Both the position numbers and the translations under genes were made by a program. Shown here one piece after another: positions 1-7,162 of a stretch of 64,000 nt of DNA (its first letter is position 1; the number at the start of each line of letters is the position of its first letter). This DNA comes from Thermanaerosceptrum fracticalcis (GTDB lineage Bacteria; Bacillota; Peptococcia; DRI-13): the NCBI RefSeq assembly GCF_000746025.2, contig NZ_CP045798.1, positions 186,001 to 250,000 of the forward strand, written 5' to 3'. Below the pieces are notes generated by a model that was not told the origin of the DNA, did no database searches, and saw only the letters and a program-made list of their open reading frames with translations.

Positions 1-193
1 CCATTTTTAATTATATTAAGAGTAAAATACTAAACCCCCAACTTAAGTTTCCCTTAGAGATAAGAAAACCGGTAAATACCATTACTGATTCTTCTGGTAT
101 TGGGAGAATGCCAACCATGCCAAATAAGAGTAGGAAGAAAACAGCATAGTAACCATAAGACTAGATAAACTGCAAAAAGTTTTCAGCAGACAT
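1..193 (-). pseudogene. Decayed DedA-family membrane protein gene (partial at window edge)
   Basis: Read on the minus strand from an ATG at 193 behind a GGTGGGA ribosome binding site, the sequence gives MSAENFLQFI-stop-SYGYYAVFF and continues with GILPIPEESVMVFTGFLISK, the usual N-terminus of DedA/SNARE-associated membrane proteins. A TAG interrupts codon 11, where a serine is expected, and a TAA follows about 50 codons later, so no full product can be made. The start and ribosome site survive, so the decay looks recent. It lies just downstream of the intact DedA-PAP2 gene on the same strand. The rest of the gene is beyond the window. A sequencing error is unlikely to explain two separate stops. 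Confidence 0.7.
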
Positions 194-230
194 TCTTTGT
201 CCCACCTTTAAGTCCTAAATCCTTAATGGA

Positions 231-1520
231 TTATACATTGCTTCTATAATACCTAATAGCCTGCAACCCCAGAATACATCCTACCAGCCAGAATCCTCCG
301 GCAGCAAAACCTGCTAAAACATCACTCGGGTAATGAACACCTAAATAAATGCGGCTTATACCAATGGCGAAGACTAGGAACAAAAAAAGGGAAGTGAAAA
401 AATATTTAAGTTTTTTTGTCTTTAGGTTAATCCACATTAAATAAGCCAGCATACCGTAAAAAGCAAAGGAAATCATGGCGTGACCGCTGGGAAAGCTGTA
501 TCCCGTAACTTTTACCAGTCTTGCAATGTCCGGCCTGCTACGATGAAAAGCCCATTTTAATATTTCATTCATGATCCAACTACCGGCCAAGGCTGTAATC
601 ACCATGTTTGAATCCCAAAAGTGTTTTTTAACTTTGCGAAGATATACCAAAACTACAAGGGCAAGAAAAATCATAGTAGCAGGAGACCCCATACTGGTTA
701 TCCCTTTCATAATTAGGGTTGTTAATGGACTGTTAATTAGATTAATAACATCGATAACTATTTGATCAAATAGTTTTAGTTCGTTATTAATAAGGTCTTC
801 AGCCAGCTTGGCAAATAGAAGTATAAAGACCAGACCGAGGACTAATCCCCCTATAAGGTAGTTTCCGAAAGCTCCGAGAGGAGAAATCTTTTTCGTATAT
901 AAATCTTCTAATTTTGTACGACTTTTAATCCATAATTTACGAAAACCAATAATAATCTTTGTACTCCTAAAAATTAAATACAACATCATTACTACAAGAG
1001 CCACTACGACAGTAATGATTTCCAAATAACTACTTAAAAACTCCTTTGCCTTTACCCCCATACTAAAAAGCAAAAGTCCTTCTAGGAAAAAACGTGCACC
1101 ACGGCTTAAGAGGGAAGCTACTACGAACACAATTTTATTAATCCTGAAGATCCCGGCCCCAATGGTAAAAACCTTATAAGGGATAGGAGTAAAACCGGCT
1201 ATTGCTACTGCCCAGCCCCCATAATTTCTAAAAAGCTCTTCCATCTTCCTAATTCGCTCTGGAGCAATCCACTTTTGTAGTAATGGTCTTCCAGCCTTTA
1301 TGCCGATGAAATAACCAAAAATTCCGCCTAGAACCGAAGCTACAGTAGTGAGTAAGGCATACCACAAGGCTAATTTGGGTTCCCCCAATGACAAACCAAT
1401 GAGTAGTATATCTGGAGGAAGAGGGAAAAAAGAAGATTCAGCAAAAGATACTAAAAATAAGCCTAGACTGCCGTAAACCATGAGAAATTCGGCAGCACTT
1501 TGTAACCATTGACTAAACAA
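231..1520 (-). CDS. DedA-family / PAP2 phosphatase fusion membrane protein
   Basis: 429-residue fusion of two membrane modules. Residues ~1-190 are a DedA/VTT (YqaA-like) domain with FPLPPDILLIG and GFTPIPYKVFTIGAG, a family tied to lipid-carrier flipping and membrane homeostasis. Residues ~220-425 are a PAP2-type phosphatase with all three signature motifs: K-x6-RP (KWAFHRSRP), PSGH, and SR-x5-H-x3-D (SRIYLGVHYPSD). PAP2 enzymes remove phosphate from lipid phosphates such as undecaprenyl pyrophosphate or phosphatidylglycerol phosphate at the outer membrane face. The start is a TTG placed directly after the stop of the preceding gene, with GGGAGG upstream, so the two are translationally coupled. 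It is the last gene of the ECF sigma operon, which suggests envelope-stress control. The catalytic residues look intact; the substrate is inferred. Confidence 0.88.
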   Translation of the reverse strand: MFSQWLQSAAEFLMVYGSLGLFLVSFAESSFFPLPPDILLIGLSLGEPKLALWYALLTTVASVLGGIFGYFIGIKAGRPLLQKWIAPERIRKMEELFRNYGGWAVAIAGFTPIPYKVFTIGAGIFRINKIVFVVASLLSRGARFFLEGLLLFSMGVKAKEFLSSYLEIITVVVALVVMMLYLIFRSTKIIIGFRKLWIKSRTKLEDLYTKKISPLGAFGNYLIGGLVLGLVFILLFAKLAEDLINNELKLFDQIVIDVINLINSPLTTLIMKGITSMGSPATMIFLALVVLVYLRKVKKHFWDSNMVITALAGSWIMNEILKWAFHRSRPDIARLVKVTGYSFPSGHAMISFAFYGMLAYLMWINLKTKKLKYFFTSLFLFLVFAIGISRIYLGVHYPSDVLAGFAAGGFWLVGCILGLQAIRYYRSNV

Positions 1521-2339
1521 TTATGTCTCCCTCCCTGGTAACAGACTAACAGCTAAGGACCCCAGGGCTAAAACAAATATTACTATACCCCAGAATACCC
1601 CTAATAGTGGAAAATTAAGGAGAGCCGCAATAAATAAAGAACCGGTTAGAACCTGGTAAAAAGACTTGTTTCCCCGGGCAACACCTGTAAGTAAAAGCTC
1701 TCCAACTATTAAACTTAAAGCCCCCAAGCCAATTGGTAATAGGAAAATAAGCATGATCCCTAATAATACGGCTATAGGAATACCTATGATTGTTACCGTT
1801 AAAGCAACCAAAATTAAGCCTAATCCTAAAGTCGCTAATAAACCTAGCAACCCGGTTTTGATAAAGCTTTTTTGTAAAATGACTTTTGTTTGGTTAACCC
1901 TGGTTTTAAATAAAAATGCTGACATTAAGCTTGCTAATAATATAAACAAGGCTAAAAATAATTTCATAAGTTCAATGAAAATAAAGGCTCCTACACCTAA
2001 CAAGAGGCTATTCAAATTCTCATTGGCAAGACTAATATGGAAGATGCCTTTCCCCACTTGTGCCCCAGGCTCCTGGGTTAATTCACCACCTAAAAGGAAG
2101 ATCCGGTCTTTTATTCTAGCGGTATTAGTCAGAGTAAGATTTCCATTAATGACTACTACTTCATCAGTAACCTCACCAGAAATTATTCCGTCTTTCCCGT
2201 AAAGAAAAACATTATCGACTTTTTGGTTTTCAAAAATAATCATGGTCTTATTTGTTAGACCCTGCTCAGCCCAGACATTACCGGGGAAAAAGCTTAGAAA
2301 GAGAAGTAAGAGTAGCAGCAAACATATTTTTCGGCTCAT
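1521..2339 (-). CDS. Membrane protein with bactofilin-like beta-repeat extracytoplasmic domain
   Basis: 272 residues. An N-terminal signal peptide (KICLLLLLLLFLSFFPGNVWA) is followed by ~70 residues of short beta-type repeats (VDNVFLYGKDGIISGEVTDE, VVVINGNLTL) that resemble polymer-forming bactofilin-like domains, then about four hydrophobic helices from residue ~110 to the end. The export signal means the beta-repeat part is probably outside the membrane, unlike cytosolic bactofilins. ATG overlaps the TGA of the anti-sigma gene (ATGA), with AAGGAG upstream, so it is co-translated with it. Its placement between an anti-sigma factor and a DedA-PAP2 protein suggests a sensor or envelope-structure role in the same response. 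No enzymatic motif is visible. Confidence 0.7.
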   Translation of the reverse strand: MSRKICLLLLLLLFLSFFPGNVWAEQGLTNKTMIIFENQKVDNVFLYGKDGIISGEVTDEVVVINGNLTLTNTARIKDRIFLLGGELTQEPGAQVGKGIFHISLANENLNSLLLGVGAFIFIELMKLFLALFILLASLMSAFLFKTRVNQTKVILQKSFIKTGLLGLLATLGLGLILVALTVTIIGIPIAVLLGIMLIFLLPIGLGALSLIVGELLLTGVARGNKSFYQVLTGSLFIAALLNFPLLGVFWGIVIFVLALGSLAVSLLPGRET

Positions 2340-2848
2340 GATACCAACTCCTTTCTGGCCATAGTAAGATAAAGGCGAGCAAATCCGTAAAAGGCAAGGA
2401 TTCCGCCAGCCATAAATATTGCCCCGAGGGCGAGATTTATAGGAGACATAGGTACCCGCCAGCTTAGATCTACTACTAAGTTCAAGACAATTGTTAGGTT
2501 TTTAATAAGAACATACATTAAACCAAATAAGCTACTACCGAAGGGAACTAATACTATTCCTAAAGCAACCAGGCTTAAAATTCCCCAGGATTCAAACAAC
2601 CTAACAAAAGGTGTCTCACTAATTTCTTCAGTCTGCAATTGCCCTAAAACTTTCGTGGCTAAGAAGGGGTTAACTGAAGGCCGGGGTAATTCTTGAACTG
2701 CCTTGGAAAGCAACTGCATCAGGTTAAGTGCTTCCTTACATTTTTGACAGGTTTGAAGATGTTCTTCAATGACACTAGACAGTTCTGGTGTAATTTCCCT
2801 ATCCAAACAGGCAGATAAGTCTATTTCGCGGCAAGCACATTGGCCCAT
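2336..2848 (-). CDS. Anti-sigma factor, zinc-finger (ZAS/zf-HC2) type
   Basis: 170 residues. The N-terminus has the zinc-binding anti-sigma signature H-x3-C-x2-C at His30, Cys34 and Cys37 (EHLQTCQKC), preceded by Cys4/Cys6/Cys14. Two hydrophobic helices follow at ~90-120 and ~135-160, so the protein would hold its sigma factor at the membrane. It begins one base after the stop of the ECF sigma gene, with its ribosome site inside the end of that gene, and overlaps the next gene by four bases. Tight coupling to the sigma gene is the usual arrangement for a cognate pair. The inducing signal is unknown. Confidence 0.85.
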   Translation of the reverse strand: MGQCACREIDLSACLDREITPELSSVIEEHLQTCQKCKEALNLMQLLSKAVQELPRPSVNPFLATKVLGQLQTEEISETPFVRLFESWGILSLVALGIVLVPFGSSLFGLMYVLIKNLTIVLNLVVDLSWRVPMSPINLALGAIFMAGGILAFYGFARLYLTMARKELVS

Positions 2849-2849
2849 A

Positions 2850-3392
2850 TTACATGTCTCCCTCTTTCAATTTATTAAATAGCATTTTGCGAGCAGAAAA
2901 TAGGCGTGATTTTACTGTTCCCAGAGGAATATCCAAGACTTCACTTATTTCCTGGTAAGAATAATCCTCCCATTCCCTTAAGATTAAAGCTGCCCGATAT
3001 TCGTCAGGTAAGAACTTTAAAGCCTTAATTAGTTGTTCCTTTTCTTCCTGTTTTACCATAAATGTCTCTGGACTATCGCTAAAAGTAGTTTCAACTTGGG
3101 TTATTTCGTGAAGGGGGATTGTTTTAAACCTGCCTTTTTCTTTTGAACGCCGGAAGGAAAGATGAGTAATGATTTTTCCAAACCAACTTTTAAAGGCTTC
3201 TGCTGTCTTTAATTTTTTTATATTATGGAAAACCTGCAGGTAAGCTTCTTGTAAAACATCTTCCGCATCTAAAGTATCGTGTAAAATACCATAGGCTATA
3301 TTAAATCCTTTTTGCTGGGTACTCTGTAGAAGTTTTTCAAAAGCCGTCAGATTGCCCGCCTTTACCTGTTCTATTAATGAAGGATCTATCAA
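2850..3392 (-). CDS. ECF-subfamily RNA polymerase sigma factor
   Basis: 180 residues with sigma region 2 (~20-90: FNIAYGILHDTLDAEDVLQE, then FKSWFGKIITHLSFRRS) and region 4 (~120-175: ALKFLPDEYRAALILREWED, SYQEISEVLDIPLGTVKSRL). There is no region 1 or 3, as expected for extracytoplasmic-function sigma factors. The start is a TTG at 3392: an ATG eight bases upstream is followed by a quick stop, whereas TTG sits 8 bases after a strong AGGAGG. It heads a four-gene minus-strand operon with its anti-sigma factor, a membrane beta-repeat protein and a DedA-PAP2 protein. A candidate ECF-type promoter lies ~210 bases upstream, suggesting autoregulation. Confidence 0.9.
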   Translation of the reverse strand: MIDPSLIEQVKAGNLTAFEKLLQSTQQKGFNIAYGILHDTLDAEDVLQEAYLQVFHNIKKLKTAEAFKSWFGKIITHLSFRRSKEKGRFKTIPLHEITQVETTFSDSPETFMVKQEEKEQLIKALKFLPDEYRAALILREWEDYSYQEISEVLDIPLGTVKSRLFSARKMLFNKLKEGDM

Positions 3393-3603
3393 CGGGCCAT
3401 TCCTCCTTTTTGGCTCCCGTAATTTTACCGGCTAAAGAACCCCAGAGGTCTATAAGCTTCCCGGCAATTGGTTCTACAAAAAGCCATAATTTATTAGCTA
3501 AATAACTCCCTAATAATTTCTTCAGTACTTCCTTTTTTAAACCATATAATTACTAATACAATACCATAGAGTAAAACTCCCCACTTTGCTATTCACTTAT
3601 TAA

Positions 3604-3630
3604 GAGACAAGAAAATAAAAAAAAGTTCGC
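3604..3630 (-). promoter_or_regulatory. Candidate ECF-type promoter of the sigma operon
   Basis: On the minus strand a GCGAACTTTT block at 3621-3630 resembles the AAC-centred -35 element of ECF sigma promoters, and TGTCTC at 3604-3609 resembles the -10 element (CGTCTA type). The spacer is roughly 15-16 bases and T-rich, as is common. It faces the ECF sigma gene. Autoregulation is an inference. Confidence 0.42.
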
Positions 3631-3701
3631 AGAAAAAAATAAAAACAGCTAAAAAATTTAACTGTTAGTCTATAAGTTATTCTCAGTAACCAAATTGCTC
3701 T

Positions 3702-3785
3702 CTGCCACATACTTATTAAGTGTGCGGCAGGGGTACTCATATGGGATAAATACGCCCCGCTGCAGCAGCGGGGCATTTTCTTTAA
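3702..3785 (+). promoter_or_regulatory. Orphan leader with hairpin, intrinsic terminator and alternative pairing
   Basis: The gap 3393-3880 has no supported gene. A hairpin at 3702-3730 (CTGCC...GGCAG, ~10 pairs, one mismatch) is followed by a perfect 9-bp terminator stem at 3754-3774 (GCCCCGCTG, loop CAG) with ATTTTCTTT. The terminator points right, although no plus-strand gene lies upstream. GCGGCAGGGG at 3724-3733 can pair with GCCCCGCTGC at 3754-3763 (9 of 10, one G-U), which would break both hairpins. That is the layout of an attenuator or riboswitch expression platform for the ATPase gene at 3881, or alternatively the 3' end of a small RNA. No known riboswitch class was recognised. Confidence 0.5.
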
Positions 3786-3880
3786 GTTTAAATCAAAATT
3801 TCCCTCTCAGAAGCTATTGTGAGCACACAATGGGGTGGGCTCTACCATAATCTACAATGACGTAAAGGAGGAAAAGGGTA

Positions 3881-5005
3881 ATGTCAAAAGGAAAAGTGAA
3901 AAAGGTTTTTCCAGGCAACAATACTTCAGTAGGTTTTTATTCCTTCTATGACTACATCATTAAACCCGATGCCAAGCGAATTTTTGTGATTAAAGGAGGT
4001 CCTGGAGTAGGCAAGTCTACGATGATGAAAAACATCGGGGAGACTTTGGTGGAAAAGGGGTTTGATGTGGAATTTCATTGCTGTTCATCAGACAACGGTT
4101 CCCTGGATGGTGTGGTAATTCCTGCCTTAAATGTAGCTTTAATCGATGGCACTGCACCCCACATCGTTGACCCCAAAAACCCGGGAGCCGTTGACGAAAT
4201 TGTCCATCTGGGTGACTACTGGAACGAAGAGAAAATGGTTAAGGCTAAGGAGGAAATTATTCGCTGCAACAAACGGGTGGGAAGATTATTTAAAATTGCC
4301 TACAGCTATCTGAAAGAAGCCAAGGTAGCCCATGACGAGTTAGCCAGTTACTATGAAGAAGCGACAAACTGGGGAGCAGTTAATAAACTAATTTGGGAAG
4401 TAAATGCCAAGCTTTTTGCCGGTGTTACACCCCAGTTTGCCAAAACTGCTGAGATACGGAGGCTTTTTGCCAGTGCCAATACTCCCGGTGGTGCCGTTCA
4501 TTATATCGACACAATTTTAAGAGATGCAAAACAGCTGTATATGTTGAAAGGTGAGCCAGGTACGGGAATGGAGAAACTTCTGGATGCCGTACTGGAAGAA
4601 GGGGTCCGTTTAGGCCTGAATTGTGAGGCCTATCATTGTCCCTTTGATCCCAGTAAACTGGAACTCCTCTATTACCCAAAGTTCCGGAAAGCTGTTCTGC
4701 GTTTAACGGAGCGGTTGGCATTTGACCCTAACTCCTTACCTGATCTGCAGGTGCAGGAAGTCTTTGATTTTAATGAATTTGTAAATCCTGATGTGGTTAA
4801 GATCTATGCCGAGGAGATTGCTGACGCCAAAGCAAGAATAGCGGCCAATTTCCAGCGGGCCTGGAAGAAAATAAAAGAGGCCAAAGCTGTCCACGATGAT
4901 ATGGAGAAATATTATATTCCGGCTATGGACTTTGCTGCCATCGACAAGAAAAAAGAAGAAATACTGCACCGTATCCTGGCACTGGCAGCAGTTGCCGCCA
5001 AGTGA
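3881..5005 (+). CDS. P-loop ATPase of the PRK06851 type, tandem duplicated
   Basis: 374 residues. A Walker A motif GGPGVGKST lies at residues 39-47. A second P-loop-like segment, GEPGTGMEK at 224-232, sits at the equivalent place in the C-terminal half, but the lysine-serine/threonine core is shifted and partly lost. Both halves also end in a related helix (KEAKVAHDELASYY and KEAKAVHDDMEKYY), so the protein is an internal duplication with one probably inactive nucleotide site. The family is common in Firmicutes and its function is unknown to me. ATG follows AAAGGAGG by 9 bases. It stands alone between a structured leader and a terminator. The duplication is seen directly; ATP hydrolysis is inferred from the first site. 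Confidence 0.75.
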   Translation: MSKGKVKKVFPGNNTSVGFYSFYDYIIKPDAKRIFVIKGGPGVGKSTMMKNIGETLVEKGFDVEFHCCSSDNGSLDGVVIPALNVALIDGTAPHIVDPKNPGAVDEIVHLGDYWNEEKMVKAKEEIIRCNKRVGRLFKIAYSYLKEAKVAHDELASYYEEATNWGAVNKLIWEVNAKLFAGVTPQFAKTAEIRRLFASANTPGGAVHYIDTILRDAKQLYMLKGEPGTGMEKLLDAVLEEGVRLGLNCEAYHCPFDPSKLELLYYPKFRKAVLRLTERLAFDPNSLPDLQVQEVFDFNEFVNPDVVKIYAEEIADAKARIAANFQRAWKKIKEAKAVHDDMEKYYIPAMDFAAIDKKKEEILHRILALAAVAAK

Positions 5006-5007
5006 TG

Positions 5008-5036
5008 AAAGAGGGGTTAATCCCCTCTTTAATTTT
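5008..5036 (+). terminator. Intrinsic terminator after the ATPase gene
   Basis: Perfect 9-bp stem AAAGAGGGG / CCCCTCTTT with loop TTAAT (5008-5030), followed by AATTTTG. It ends the single-gene ATPase unit. Confidence 0.85.
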
Positions 5037-5117
5037 GTTTATGTTCTAAATATAGTATAATTAAGCAAATACTGTTTTGTTTTAAAAACAGGCAATAAAA
5101 TACAGGGGAGGGAGCCT

Positions 5118-6857
5118 GTGGATAAGGCGGCGATCTTGACAGTAGAAGAAGCCCTTCACCGGAATTTTTTAAAGGTTGCGCCGGCGTGTACCATAAGGGA
5201 GGGCCGCAGTTTAGTAAAAAATCCCGGAACTGTTTTGCTGGTCATGGACCAGGAACAGGTCTCTGGTGTGGTGTTCCCCGAAAAACTTTTTATACAAGAC
5301 CTGGACCCTAATGAAACCCTTGGTGGAATAATCTCCGGAACGATTGCCCTGCTCCCCCGGGAGGCCCTCAAACAACAGGTATTATCATATTTATCTTCCT
5401 TATGTTCGCATACCCTCATTATCATGGGACAGAAGAACGAGGTTTTAGGTCTTTTAGATTTACGGTTACTTTATCAAGAATTGTTACAGCGTTTAACGAT
5501 TGTCCAGGCACGCCTTAATGCGGTATTAGAGACTATTGATGATGCTATCTGTATTATTAATGACCAAGATGTGGTGGTAGAGTGGAACCAGAGGGCCGAA
5601 GAACTTTATAACATACCCAGGGAGAAAATCATTGGACACAGCATTGAAGAATTTTTTACCAATCTTATGGTTACAAGGATAGTTAAAGATTATAAAGCGG
5701 TACGTTCCGTACCCCACCAGCCTTGTAAAGGAACCCATGTTTTAATTAATGCCAGCCCCATAAAGAACGGGCATCAGGTAATTGGAGCCGTTTCAGCGGA
5801 ACGGGATATCACAGAAATAGTCAGGCTTAACCAGAAGCTGAATCACGCCAGCAGCCAGGTGCAGGAACTGCAGAATCAGCTGACAAGGATTGCGGCAGGA
5901 CGAAACCCCTTTGCGTCTATTAAAGGGCATAACCAGAGGCTGATGGATCTTATCAATATGGCGAAAAAAGTAGCCGGGACCAATGCCATAGTTTTAATCC
6001 GGGGAGAAAGCGGCACCGGCAAAGAGTTATTTGCCAGGGCTATTCATGAGGCCAGCCCCCGGGCTGAGAAACCCTTTGTCGTCGTAAACTGTGCGGCCAT
6101 TCCGGCTACCTTATTTGAAAGCGAGGTCTTTGGCTATGAAGCAGGAGCCTTTACTGGGGCCAACAAACGGGGCAAAACGGGGGTTTTTGAAACCGCTAAT
6201 GGCGGAACCCTGTTTCTTGACGAAGTGGCGGAACTGCCCCTGGATCTTCAGGTCAAGCTTTTACGAGTTCTCCAGAACCAGGTGTTCTACCGGGTAGGGG
6301 GCTCCACTCCTGTCAAAATTGATGTGCGCTTCATTACCGCCACTCACCGTAACCTGGAGGAAATGCTTCAGAAGGGGCAGTTCCGGGAAGACCTCTATTA
6401 CCGCCTCAATGTAGTAACCCTGGAAGTACCCCCTTTAAGGGATAGGAGGGAAGATATTCCCGAACTGGTTTACCAGTTTATTCAGGAATACTCCCAGATT
6501 TATGATAAACACATAACCAAAATCGAACCGGAAGTAATGTCCTTACTGCTGACTTTTACCTGGCCGGGCAATGTACGGGAATTAAAAAATGTCATTGAAC
6601 GCATGGTCATTTTGACAGAAGGCAATGTCATCACAGAAGAATTTATACCTCCCGTCTTGCGGAAGCAGTCAGGGGGAAGGGTACTATCCTCTTCAGTGGG
6701 TTTAGTTTCCGTGACTGAACAAACGGAACGGGAATTGATTGAGCGTACCCTCAAACAAACTAACGGTAACCGTTCCCAGACTGCACGCATGCTGGGGATC
6801 CCCCGCAGCACTCTTTATTATAAGATGCACCAATTGGGTTTACTCCCAAAGGAGTAA
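5118..6857 (+). CDS. Sigma-54-dependent transcriptional activator (PAS, AAA+, Fis-type HTH)
   Basis: 579 residues. Residues 1-120 form a ligand-sensing region resembling a CBS pair; ~130-235 are a PAS domain ([20 protein letters not shown]); ~265-500 are the sigma-54 AAA+ domain with Walker A GESGTGKE (296-303), the sigma-54 contact loop GAFTGA (343-348) and Walker B TLFLDEV (364-370); ~540-575 are a Fis-type helix-turn-helix ([20 protein letters not shown]). All motifs needed for open-complex formation are present. Start is GTG behind GGGGAGG. Two -24/-12 promoters lie downstream at 7018 and 22929, each preceded by a copy of the same 31-bp repeat, so this protein is the likely activator of the transporter/M24 genes and of the dehydrogenase operon. 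The ligand is not evident. Confidence 0.93.
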   Translation: MDKAAILTVEEALHRNFLKVAPACTIREGRSLVKNPGTVLLVMDQEQVSGVVFPEKLFIQDLDPNETLGGIISGTIALLPREALKQQVLSYLSSLCSHTLIIMGQKNEVLGLLDLRLLYQELLQRLTIVQARLNAVLETIDDAICIINDQDVVVEWNQRAEELYNIPREKIIGHSIEEFFTNLMVTRIVKDYKAVRSVPHQPCKGTHVLINASPIKNGHQVIGAVSAERDITEIVRLNQKLNHASSQVQELQNQLTRIAAGRNPFASIKGHNQRLMDLINMAKKVAGTNAIVLIRGESGTGKELFARAIHEASPRAEKPFVVVNCAAIPATLFESEVFGYEAGAFTGANKRGKTGVFETANGGTLFLDEVAELPLDLQVKLLRVLQNQVFYRVGGSTPVKIDVRFITATHRNLEEMLQKGQFREDLYYRLNVVTLEVPPLRDRREDIPELVYQFIQEYSQIYDKHITKIEPEVMSLLLTFTWPGNVRELKNVIERMVILTEGNVITEEFIPPVLRKQSGGRVLSSSVGLVSVTEQTERELIERTLKQTNGNRSQTARMLGIPRSTLYYKMHQLGLLPKE

Positions 6858-6887
6858 ATTTAAGAGGACTAGTGTCAGGTGTACTGG

Positions 6888-6918
6888 CAGGTGTTTAAAA
6901 AATTGGCATATTTATACA
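6888..6918 (+). repeat. 31-bp repeat, copy 1 (candidate activator binding site)
   Basis: Shares 26 of 31 bases with identical copies at 9774-9804 and 22707-22737; constant parts are CAGGTGT, an A6 tract, CATAT and TATACA. A second CAGGTGT lies just upstream at 6876-6882. It lies ~100 bases before the -24/-12 promoter at 7018, a normal distance for an upstream activator site. Surrounding bases do not match the other copies, so the site itself appears conserved. Confidence 0.55.
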
Positions 6919-6990
6919 CAATACAGAACTTCTTTAGACAGATTTTTTATCAATTATTTCATAGATTGTTATATTTATTGGAAAGTTTTT

Positions 6991-7014
6991 GGGACCTTTG
7001 TTTGGTCCTTTTTT
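6991..7014 (+). terminator. Terminator after the sigma-54 activator gene
   Basis: GGGACC, loop, GGTCC hairpin (6991-7008) followed by six T. It separates the activator gene from the -24/-12 promoter that begins four bases later. Confidence 0.7.
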
Positions 7015-7017
7015 CAT

Positions 7018-7033
7018 TGGCACAAATTTTGCT
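7018..7033 (+). promoter_or_regulatory. Sigma-54 (-24/-12) promoter for the SSS transporter
   Basis: TGGCAC-A-N4-TTGCT with GG and GC in the exact 10-base spacing of the consensus (TGGCACG-N4-TTGCW). It lies ~130 bases upstream of the transporter start, and an activator gene plus a candidate binding site lie immediately upstream. The rest of 6858-7162 holds only the repeat, the terminator and AT-rich leader. Confidence 0.85.
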
Positions 7034-7162
7034 ATAGTAATATATTGACATAATTAATATATAAATACAGAATATACCTATAGCAAAAGGGAGGTGGGTT
7101 AACTCTTACTATCTTTGTTTAATTCATTAAAGTTTCATTATTAAAAAGAGGAGGTATGATTG

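Noticed and set aside
1666-2202. Plus-strand 178-codon frame rich in Lys/Pro/Asn
   Set aside because: Complement of the membrane-protein gene at 1521-2339; the reversed hydrophobic codons give its composition, and it has no ribosome site or family match.
3393-3545. Minus-strand open frame of ~65 codons overlapping the sigma gene start (contains KLLGSYLANKLWLFVEPIAG)
   Set aside because: It has no ATG, GTG or TTG with a ribosome site at its beginning and runs into the sigma gene in another frame; more likely leader sequence, although it has a protein-like composition.
4425-4721. Minus-strand 98-codon frame inside the ATPase gene
   Set aside because: Shadow frame with no ribosome site; the plus-strand protein is a recognised family.
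6739-7053. Plus-strand 104-codon frame overlapping the end of the sigma-54 activator
   Set aside because: Out of frame with the activator's helix-turn-helix, then crosses the terminator and the sigma-54 promoter; not coding.
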